A stretch of DNA of 64,000 nucleotides from Neisseriaceae bacterium ESL0693 (GTDB lineage: Bacteria; Pseudomonadota; Gammaproteobacteria; Burkholderiales; Neisseriaceae), in assembly GCA_029433475.1 (NCBI GenBank), contig JAQTIE010000005.1, positions 1-64,000 on the forward strand. Reading direction: 5' to 3'. Shown one piece after another: positions 10,201-17,236 of this stretch (positions are counted from its first letter, which is position 1; each line of letters starts with the position of its first letter). Under the pieces are notes generated by a model. The model saw nothing but the letters and a program-made list of their open reading frames with translations, did no database searches and had not been told where the DNA came from. A program made the position numbers and the translations under genes.

Positions 10201-10705
10201 GGTGGCCGGTTTTGCCACCAGTGTGCGTTATATCATGGGTCGACGTGGTAAATTTGCCGTTGTGACGCTGGAAGATGGCTCGGGACGACAGGAAATCATG
10301 GTTACCGGCAGTGTGCTGGAAGAAGAGGGCATTTATCTGAAAGCCGATCAGGTGTTGTTGTTTGAATGTAAGGTGGCCGTTGATGATTATAATGGCGGTG
10401 ATGGTTTACGTATTAATGCCAGCCATGTTTATACACTGGAGCAGGCACGGACACTTTTTGCCCGTAGTGTACAACTCTATATGCATGATCAGATGACGGA
10501 ATCTACAGTAACCAGCCTGGCAAATCTGTTGCAGGACTATTGCCATGGTGACCGGCAGCGGATTCCGGTCAAATTATGTTGTGACCGGCCTCAGGCTTAT
10601 GGCGAACTGCGTGTTGCCGGCGCCTGGCATATTGCACCCGATGCAGCATTGTGGCCGCAACTGCGGCAGCTATTGGGTGATCAGGCAGTACATATTAATT
10701 GGTAA
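7235..10705 (+). CDS. dnaE: DNA polymerase III subunit alpha
   Basis: The replicative polymerase catalytic subunit, 1,156 residues, the usual length for DnaE1. Order of domains: N-terminal PHP domain (about 1-280, beginning [11 protein letters not shown]), palm with catalytic Asp409 and Asp411 in PDFDVDF and the third Asp565 in [10 protein letters not shown], fingers with [12 protein letters not shown] and [21 protein letters not shown], then the helix-hairpin-helix region and OB-fold domain near the C-terminus. Three ATG codons (7235, 7241, 7244) are possible starts. It is a single-gene unit, with the convergent L,D-transpeptidase gene after it. Confidence 0.98.
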   Translation: [1156 protein letters not shown]

Positions 10706-10767
10706 TGATGCAGTCAGTTTCTTACGGTTACATCAGTCTGAAGTATATTTGCAGACTGATGTATTGA

Positions 10768-11769
10768 TTACAGCAATAAATCAAAGTGGTCATGTAGGGG
10801 GGCAGAAGAGGTATCTGGCTTTGATTTCTGTGGTGGTAAAGGTTTAATGGTCTGTTCCTTCTGGCTATCTGCTGTATTACTGAAGTCTTCATTCACTTCA
10901 ACAGTGTTGTTTTCCTGTTCGGTATTATCCATATCGATATCAGGATTAGCCGGCTGGATGGATTTAAGTCCGGTCAGTCTTCCTTCGCCTGAAGTCCAGG
11001 CCAATGAGCTGAGTTTTCCTGCAATCTTGTTTTTACCTTTCTGACAGGTAACACAGATAAGAGCATTGGGATGTTGAAATGCATAGGTCAGCCGTTGCCG
11101 GTTTACGGTCAGATCATGATCCTGAGCCCAGGCCTGAATACTTTGGCCAATACCGTTTTTATCCAGATTTTTCTGATGATAGGGGTTGCGATAGGTTTGT
11201 ATCCATATTTGCTGATTGTCATCCACATTGACGGAGGCAAGCTGATAAATCACGGCTGCGTCTGCGCCTTTTCTGACTGTGTTGGCAAAATCAAGGGCAT
11301 TGGGGCTTTGTAAACGCACACAGCCATGACTGCGCACACCCGGCACACTGGCGGGGGCATTGGTGCCATGAATGCCAATGCCCATCTTGGGTGGTCCCAG
11401 CCGCACAAAAACCGGGCCTAAAGGATTGCTGGGGCCGGCAGGTACGGATGTTTGTACCGGCTGACCAGCCGCTGCCATTTCTTTTTGAATACTTTTAGGT
11501 ACACTCCAGGTGGGTTTGTACATTTTTGCGCCGATTTTAAATTCTCCCAGCGGCGTTTGTGTACTGGCCTTACCTACGGTCATGGGGTAACTTTTCAGCA
11601 GTTTACCGTCCTGAAATAAAAATAAACGCAGTTGTGGCACATTCAGAATGACCTGTTGACCTTCTGCCGCTACCGCATAATCAGGAACGGGAACCGCCGC
11701 CAAGACTGAGGTTGCAGACAGTATAAAACCGATGGTAATGCAATGCTTTCTTATCATGATGCCAGACAT
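10768..11769 (-). CDS. L,D-transpeptidase (YkuD domain), secreted
   Basis: A periplasmic peptidoglycan-modifying enzyme. The N-terminus is a signal peptide (hydrophobic stretch ITIGFILSATSVLAA), followed by the YkuD catalytic domain (about residues 30-200) with the signature HGTN and SHGCVRL, the Cys being the nucleophile. After residue 200 comes a segment of unknown fold, then about 60 low-complexity residues rich in Asn, Glu, Gln and Pro. Enzymes of this class form 3-3 cross-links or anchor proteins; which one cannot be told. I chose ATG 11769; ATG 11757 is also possible and an in-frame TTG lies at 11778. It converges with dnaE. Confidence 0.88.
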   Translation of the reverse strand: MSGIMIRKHCITIGFILSATSVLAAVPVPDYAVAAEGQQVILNVPQLRLFLFQDGKLLKSYPMTVGKASTQTPLGEFKIGAKMYKPTWSVPKSIQKEMAAAGQPVQTSVPAGPSNPLGPVFVRLGPPKMGIGIHGTNAPASVPGVRSHGCVRLQSPNALDFANTVRKGADAAVIYQLASVNVDDNQQIWIQTYRNPYHQKNLDKNGIGQSIQAWAQDHDLTVNRQRLTYAFQHPNALICVTCQKGKNKIAGKLSSLAWTSGEGRLTGLKSIQPANPDIDMDNTEQENNTVEVNEDFSNTADSQKEQTIKPLPPQKSKPDTSSAPLHDHFDLLL

Positions 11770-11853
11770 ATTCAGCAAATAAATAATGTGTCTCCATCAT
11801 ATCTTAAATTGCTGCTGGTGTGAGAAAATATATTTGTCAGGAAATGGAATACA

Positions 11854-13197
11854 ATGGCTTTGAAGGAAGTGGTTTTGGACAATAAGCAGACAGCCTATAT
11901 TGAAGATTGGAATCATGCGGCACAAGGTGTGGCACGTGTAGAAGGTAAGGTGGTTTTTATTCAGGATGCTTTACCTGGGGAACGGGTTTACTGGCACCAG
12001 ACCGGCGGCAAAAAATCTTATGCTGAAGGTATGATTGATGGCTGGCAATGCAAAAGTCAGGCTCGGGTTGAGCCGCGTTGTCTGTATTATGCCCAATGTG
12101 GAGGGTGTAATAGTCAGCATATTGATGCTGCGGCACAGGTTGCATTGAAACAGCGTGCCTGGTTAAATCAGATGCGCCGGATTGCCAAAACCATGCCTGC
12201 TGTGCTACTGGCGCCCATTTATGGCCAGCCATGGCATTATCGCGAGCGGGTACGTCTGGCCGTCAGCCGCGACAACGGACAAATTCGGCTGGGCTTTCAG
12301 CATCGGCGCGGCCATAAGGTGGTGGACATTGATCATTGCGCGGTTTTACCTGTGGCCGTCAGTCAGGCGTTGCCCCTGATTAAAACCGTCTTAAATCAAT
12401 CCATTGATCAGTTGGTTGAATCGATCGGTATTCATGTGGGCAGTGAGGTGATTGCCTTGAGCCTGTCTTTGCCGCAACAGCCTGATAAAGCGCTGTGTCA
12501 GCGTTTGGATAAGCTGGTATTACAGCTGAGTGAATGCGGTTCGCTGCCGTGGCAATGGTGGTATCAGTGTGGTCGTGAGGCACAGTGTCATCAGCCGCAA
12601 ACCACACCGGTACTGGCTTATACTTTACCAGAGTATCAGATTCGCATACCGTTTCAGCCACAGGATTTTACTCAGGTCAGTCAGACCACCAATGCCCTGA
12701 TGGTTCATCGTGCCATGCAATGGTTAAAACCACAAAAAGGTCAACGTATTATTGACTGGTTTTGTGGTCTGGGTAACTTTAGCCTACCCATGGCGCGTCT
12801 GGGTGCGCAGGTATTGGGGGTAGAAGGTGTGGCTGCCATGTGTGAACGTGCCCGTATTAATGCCCGTTTAAACGGATTGACGCAGTATTGTGATTTTAAA
12901 CATATGAATCTATTTAAAATCACCACCACGCAATTACGAGACTTGCCAAGGGCAGATCAATGGCTACTGGATCCGCCACGTGCCGGTGCACAGACGCTGA
13001 TTATGGCATTATGTGGTTTGCATGACCATGAATTACCTAGGCAGATTGTGTATGTTTCCTGTGATCCGGCCACTTTGGCACGTGATGTCAGACAATTGGT
13101 AGGACGCGGTTACTATTATCGGGCTGGCGGGATCATGAATCTTTTTGCCCAGACGGCTCATGTGGAATCAATGGCGGTATTTGAATGGCCACACTGA
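11854..13197 (+). CDS. rlmD: 23S rRNA (uracil-1939-C5)-methyltransferase
   Basis: Methylates U1939 of 23S rRNA with S-adenosylmethionine. The 447-residue protein has an N-terminal TRAM domain (about 10-70), the iron-sulfur cluster cysteines in CLYYAQCGGC, then the Rossmann methyltransferase domain with DWFCGLGNFSLPMA, LDPPRAG and the catalytic Cys403 in VSCDPATLARD. These cluster cysteines separate RlmD from TrmA. It is divergent from the L,D-transpeptidase gene, 84 bases away. Confidence 0.95.
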   Translation: MALKEVVLDNKQTAYIEDWNHAAQGVARVEGKVVFIQDALPGERVYWHQTGGKKSYAEGMIDGWQCKSQARVEPRCLYYAQCGGCNSQHIDAAAQVALKQRAWLNQMRRIAKTMPAVLLAPIYGQPWHYRERVRLAVSRDNGQIRLGFQHRRGHKVVDIDHCAVLPVAVSQALPLIKTVLNQSIDQLVESIGIHVGSEVIALSLSLPQQPDKALCQRLDKLVLQLSECGSLPWQWWYQCGREAQCHQPQTTPVLAYTLPEYQIRIPFQPQDFTQVSQTTNALMVHRAMQWLKPQKGQRIIDWFCGLGNFSLPMARLGAQVLGVEGVAAMCERARINARLNGLTQYCDFKHMNLFKITTTQLRDLPRADQWLLDPPRAGAQTLIMALCGLHDHELPRQIVYVSCDPATLARDVRQLVGRGYYYRAGGIMNLFAQTAHVESMAVFEWPH

Positions 13198-13358
13198 TTG
13201 AAACCAGATCATCATGTTGTTAAGCACAAATAAACCAAAAGATCATTACGATTTGGGAAATACATGGTTAATTTAATGAGATTGTAAAATTTAATCTGAA
13301 TGTGATGTAATAATCATCAGATAGATTCAATCATGAATATTCAATGTAAGGAAATCAT

Positions 13359-13952
13359 ATGCGTAAACTGATCTTATTGGCCATGAGTACCATGGTGTTG
13401 TCTGTTGTTCCGGTGGCGATGGCTGAGAATTTTCAGATTGATCCAGAACATACCAATGCTCGTTTTGCGGTGGATCATTTTGCCACTTCGACGAATGTGG
13501 GGGGATTTTTTAATCTACAAGGCCGGATCCAATATGATGCTCAGGCAAAAACAGGCAAGGTGGATATCACTATTCCGGTGAATACACTGGATACTGGCCG
13601 TACTGCCTTTAATGAACATTTGAATAGCGCGGCTTTTTTCAATGTCATCCAATATCCAACCATGCGGTTTATATCTGACCGTTGGTTGTTTGATCATCGG
13701 GGTAAAGTCCAGAAAGTGCAAGGGCAGTTGACGCTATTGGGGCAAACCCATCCAGTGAATCTGACGGCGACGAAATTTAATTGTTATGATAGTCCTATGC
13801 TTAAAACCAGAGTATGTGGTGGGGATTTTGAGGCAGTAATTGATCGTACACAATGGGGTATGGATCAATACGTTAAGGAGATACCGGCCAGCCGGTATGT
13901 GAAACTATCAATACAGGTTGAGGCGGCTGAACAGGTAAAATCAACCCATTGA
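13359..13952 (+). CDS. YceI family periplasmic lipid-binding-like protein
   Basis: A 197-residue secreted protein with a typical signal peptide (MRKLILLAMSTMVLSVVPVAMA) and the YceI beta-barrel fold: FQIDPEHTNARFAVDHF at the start and RTQWGMDQYVKEIPASRYVKL-like sequence near the end. Proteins of the family bind isoprenoid-type lipids in the periplasm; the ligand here is unknown. A strong ribosome site (TAAGGAAA) precedes ATG 13359. It is a single gene convergent with the peptidyl-prolyl isomerase-like operon. Confidence 0.9.
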   Translation: MRKLILLAMSTMVLSVVPVAMAENFQIDPEHTNARFAVDHFATSTNVGGFFNLQGRIQYDAQAKTGKVDITIPVNTLDTGRTAFNEHLNSAAFFNVIQYPTMRFISDRWLFDHRGKVQKVQGQLTLLGQTHPVNLTATKFNCYDSPMLKTRVCGGDFEAVIDRTQWGMDQYVKEIPASRYVKLSIQVEAAEQVKSTH

Positions 13953-14055
13953 TTATTATATTGGTTAGGGATTTTAATTCTTGATCATGCAGATGATATA
14001 GCCAAAATAAAACCGGTATGATCAGATACCGGTTTTTTAATGACTAATGCATTAC

Positions 14056-14817
14056 TTAATTGAGGGGCAGATGTATACCGTTTTGTTGTAGTAACTGATT
14101 AACTTCATGCTGCACCTGCATTTCTTTAGCCTGATCCAGAAGTTGAGGTTTGACTGTTTCAAAGGCGGGGGCATTTTCCATGCGACGCATACCAGCACGT
14201 TTCAAAAGGTAATACTGGCCTTCAATTTCGATTGGCTGGGCAGAAATCTGACCATTTTTAAGCTGCATGATCCAAGTGGTCAGTTCTGGTGGCAATTGTT
14301 GCGGATTAACCCAGAGCTGGCTTGGGGTTTGAGGATTGACCTGTTTCATCAGCTCTTCAAAGCTTAATCCCTTTTTCAGTTTGGTGAGGCCTGCTTCGGC
14401 GGCAGTTTTACTCTTAAACATAATCGGCAACAGATTAATTTCACTGCTCATCAGCTCATATTGCTCACGCAATTGGGCATCACTGACTTCTGCTTTGGAT
14501 TTCAGATAATTGATGTATGCACCGGCGTAGAATTTGGCCTGTACATTCAAAAGATTGGCCTGTATGTCTGGTTGTTTGTCCAGTCCCAGTTTAAAAGCTT
14601 CATTTTTCAGAATTTCTGAAGTTTGTAGATCCTGAATAATATTGGCTTTTAATTTTGTCTTGTCCAGTTTGCCTGCATCAGGCTGAGCCTTTACCTGAGC
14701 TTCAATCTGTTTCATGACAGCATCAACCCGGATATTGCTGATTTCAGGTGCTGCTGCCCAGACCAGACTGCTGGACAAAATGCTTAGACCAGTCAGCCAG
14801 AGGATATGTTTTTTCAT
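14056..14817 (-). CDS. Secreted peptidyl-prolyl isomerase-like protein, second of a tandem pair
   Basis: A 253-residue exported protein with signal peptide MKKHILWLTGLSILSSSLVWA, an SurA/PrsA-like N-terminal helical region (about 25-125) and a divergent parvulin-like C-terminal part. The typical rotamase residues are poorly kept, so it may be a chaperone without isomerase activity. Start ATG 14817 follows AAAGGAA at good spacing; an upstream in-frame extension to 14874 is not needed. It lies 61 bases after the better-conserved paralogue and is probably in the same operon. Membership of the SurA_N/PpiC superfamily is inferred from overall pattern. Confidence 0.75.
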   Translation of the reverse strand: MKKHILWLTGLSILSSSLVWAAAPEISNIRVDAVMKQIEAQVKAQPDAGKLDKTKLKANIIQDLQTSEILKNEAFKLGLDKQPDIQANLLNVQAKFYAGAYINYLKSKAEVSDAQLREQYELMSSEINLLPIMFKSKTAAEAGLTKLKKGLSFEELMKQVNPQTPSQLWVNPQQLPPELTTWIMQLKNGQISAQPIEIEGQYYLLKRAGMRRMENAPAFETVKPQLLDQAKEMQVQHEVNQLLQQNGIHLPLN

Positions 14818-14878
14818 GCCATGTATTCCTTTCAGATTATCATTGCCGCACATGGAAAATAAACGGAAAAGCAAAACG

Positions 14879-15745
14879 TTATTTAATATTGGCTTCTTGA
14901 TAAAGTGCCTGAATAGCCGTCTGAACGCGTTTATCCTGTAGATATTGTTTCAGTATGGGTTCCTGTACTTTAAAGTCGGGAATAGCAACGTTGCGTTTAT
15001 TATTGACGTAAAATACGGCATAAATACCATTATTGCCGGCCACCGGTGCAGGGGTGTACTGACCTACCTTCAGATCACGGATGGCATCATAAACCAGTCC
15101 GGCATTGTCTTGTAAATCTTTCAGTTTAACGTAGTTCTGAGGGATGCCGCCGGCCTCACGACCTGCCGGATCAATGGTATATTTTTTGGCTACGGTACTA
15201 AAGTCCTGCTTATGATTCAGTTCATCAATCGCTTGTTGGGCAGTATTGGCATCACGGGTCATGATTTCACCCAGTTGCACTTCCTGCGTCCCTTTATAAT
15301 ATTTACTCAATTCATTATAAGTGGATTTGATTTCATCTTCAGTCACCGGATTACTGTTTATAACGCCAGACAGATACGCTTCAATCAACACATTGTCTTG
15401 ATAATCTGCCCAGCGGGTTTTAAAGCCGGCTTTTTTATCGTCTCCGATTGCTTTGGCCTGCGCGCGAGCCTGAGTCAGAATTTCCCGATATTGCGGACTC
15501 TGATCCAGTTTTTGTTTTTTGGCGGCTTGTACCAGCAGAGTATGGGTGATCATCTGGCTGGTAATGGTTTTGCGTAAGGGTTCGGAATCCTGAATCTGAT
15601 TATGGCTGGCTTTTGTCACCAGACTAACGCGCTCGTCAACGGCTTTACTGTCGATTTTGGTGCCATTAACGGTAACTACTGTCTGTGCCAGTGCAGTACT
15701 CGCCAGAGTGGCTAAAACGACTGCTGTGATCATGTGTTTTTTCAT
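14879..15745 (-). CDS. PpiC-type peptidyl-prolyl cis-trans isomerase, secreted
   Basis: A 288-residue periplasmic foldase. Signal peptide MKKHMITAVVLATLASTALA, then a helical chaperone region containing SEPLRKTITSQMITHTLLVQ, then a rotamase domain (about 155-260) with VQLGEIMTRD, DFSTVAKKYTIDPAGREAGG and the YAVFYVNNKR strand. The family helps outer-membrane or secreted proteins fold. Ribosome site AAGGAAA precedes ATG 15745. It follows bolA by 24 bases in the yciB-yciI-bolA operon, the usual neisserial arrangement. Confidence 0.9.
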   Translation of the reverse strand: MKKHMITAVVLATLASTALAQTVVTVNGTKIDSKAVDERVSLVTKASHNQIQDSEPLRKTITSQMITHTLLVQAAKKQKLDQSPQYREILTQARAQAKAIGDDKKAGFKTRWADYQDNVLIEAYLSGVINSNPVTEDEIKSTYNELSKYYKGTQEVQLGEIMTRDANTAQQAIDELNHKQDFSTVAKKYTIDPAGREAGGIPQNYVKLKDLQDNAGLVYDAIRDLKVGQYTPAPVAGNNGIYAVFYVNNKRNVAIPDFKVQEPILKQYLQDKRVQTAIQALYQEANIK

Positions 15746-15769
15746 GTTAATTTCCTTGTGTTTATATAA

Positions 15770-16048
15770 TCAGGATAATGATGTATGCTGATATTCCTGT
15801 TTGGTCAGGGCACGAATACTGAGCGCATGGATAAGCGAACCAAACATCTCCTGTAATTGTTGTTGCACAACGCGTTGACGTTCCAGTCTTGACAGGTTCT
15901 GAAAGCAATCGCTGACAATCAAGAGCCGGTAGTGACCACCACCGGTATTGCCGGCATGATGCTGATGCAGATGGCTGTCATCAATTAATTCAACATGGCT
16001 GGGTGCCAGTATCTTCAAGCGTTGTTTGATTTCATCAATGGTATTCAT
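15770..16048 (-). CDS. BolA family protein
   Basis: A 92-residue BolA-like protein. It has the class KH-like fold with EIKQRLKILAPSHVELIDDSH, a His-rich loop (HLHQHHAG) and the signature HYRLLIVSDCFQNLSRLERQR. BolA proteins pair with monothiol glutaredoxins around an iron-sulfur cluster or act as regulators; the conserved His and Cys positions fit this. Its start overlaps the stop of the YciI gene by 4 bases (ATGA), showing translational coupling. Confidence 0.9.
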   Translation of the reverse strand: MNTIDEIKQRLKILAPSHVELIDDSHLHQHHAGNTGGGHYRLLIVSDCFQNLSRLERQRVVQQQLQEMFGSLIHALSIRALTKQEYQHTSLS

Positions 16049-16335
16049 GCAGGGAAAACTTGTTTAAAGGGGCGGATGAGAATTTCTTCGTAAACGCCGG
16101 CGTCAACATAAGGATCTTGTTCCGCCCACTCCTGGGCTTCATCCAGCGAGGCAAAATCAGCCACCACCAGACTACCGGAAAAATGGTTTTCATCATCAGG
16201 CAATGGATTAGGGCCGGCAAGTACCAAACGACCCTGATCCTGAAGCTGTTGCAACCGTGCCCGATGCTGGGCACGGACGTTCATGCGTGCTTCATGAGTA
16301 TTATCGGCATCAGTGGCCATAAGCATAAATAGCAT
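16045..16335 (-). CDS. yciI: YciI family protein
   Basis: A 96-residue single-domain YciI-like protein of the ferredoxin-like (dimeric alpha+beta barrel) superfamily. Recognisable parts are the N-terminal LFMLMATDAD, the HRARLQQL helix, GSLVVADFASLDEAQEWAEQDPYV and the C-terminal IRPFKQVF. The biochemical role is not established. It overlaps yciB by one base at its start (TAATG) and bolA by four at its end, so all three are one tight operon. Confidence 0.9.
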   Translation of the reverse strand: MLFMLMATDADNTHEARMNVRAQHRARLQQLQDQGRLVLAGPNPLPDDENHFSGSLVVADFASLDEAQEWAEQDPYVDAGVYEEILIRPFKQVFPA

Positions 16336-16871
16336 TATGTTTCATCCTTTTTAAAATAACGGCTGATATACAATGTTTGTGCGATGATAAAAATAATAAG
16401 TAAAGTAGTTGTGCCGAATAGTTTATAGCTGACCCACTGGTCTTCGGTGAATGAATAGGCTACCCATAGATTCAGGCCGCCCAGAAACACAAAGAACAAT
16501 ACCCATGCACAGGTGAGCCTGCGCCAGATTGGTTCCGGTAACTGAATTTCCTTGCCCATGGTGATTTTAAGCAGATTTTTATTCACTAATTGCCCGATCA
16601 GTAACCCCAGCGCCATTACCCAGAAAAGCAGGGTTGGTTTCCACATAATAAAATGCGGATTTTTCAGATAAATGGTGGCACCACCTAAAATGACAACCAG
16701 TAACAGACTGACTGTCTGCATCAGCTGTAATTTCCGGTACTTGATCAGACACCATGCCGCTTGCAAAACGCCGCAGACAATCGCGACTTTGGTCGCCAGA
16801 ATAATGTCTTTGGTAAGCGCATAAGTAATAAAAAACAGGATAACAACGAGAAATTCAAAAGCAGCTTTCAT
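16335..16871 (-). CDS. yciB: Inner membrane protein YciB (septation protein A)
   Basis: A 178-residue polytopic membrane protein with about five hydrophobic segments, the first being FEFLVVILFFITYAL. The conserved W--W-L-P-WRRLTCAWVLFF-like middle, here PEPIWRRLTCAWVLFFVFLG, and the NLWVAYSFTEDQWVSYKLFG segment are characteristic of YciB/IspZ. The family affects cell-envelope synthesis and division. First gene of the minus-strand operon; its promoter must lie in 16872-17236. Confidence 0.92.
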   Translation of the reverse strand: MKAAFEFLVVILFFITYALTKDIILATKVAIVCGVLQAAWCLIKYRKLQLMQTVSLLLVVILGGATIYLKNPHFIMWKPTLLFWVMALGLLIGQLVNKNLLKITMGKEIQLPEPIWRRLTCAWVLFFVFLGGLNLWVAYSFTEDQWVSYKLFGTTTLLIIFIIAQTLYISRYFKKDET

Positions 16872-17236
16872 ACACTATAAATGATAACCGAAGAGGGCAG
16901 AATTTAAATTATCTGCCATCATACATTGAGTTTTTGTACTTGGCACGTTCAAGTTAAAAATTTGTATAAAAATGAGTCAATCGAACCAATAAATGAGTGC
17001 ATTGATCATAAAGTGTGTGAAAATTGTCAGAAAATCTGGTCTTATTGTCAAGAAACTGCACTATTTGGCTTGGCATATCAAAGGGGAAAAGCTATGATAG
17101 AAAGTGAAATATAAAACTTGGGTTAATATGTAAAATAAATTCACCTTATTTTTAACACAAGTCTGGTACAGATGTCATATTGAATGAAGTGTTGGCTTAA
17201 TAATCCGAAGAGTACTGCTGCTTCACTGGTGAGGGT
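16872..17236. other. Divergent intergenic region yciB/fimV
   Basis: 365 bases that must hold divergent promoters. A 62-codon plus-strand ORF from a TTG at 16926 (with a CENCQKIWSYC segment) has no ribosome site and no recognisable relative, so I do not call it a gene. Confidence 0.45.

Noticed and set aside
16926-17114. 62-codon ORF with a CENCQ segment before fimV
   Set aside because: TTG start, no ribosome site, no recognisable sequence; it lies in a divergent promoter region.
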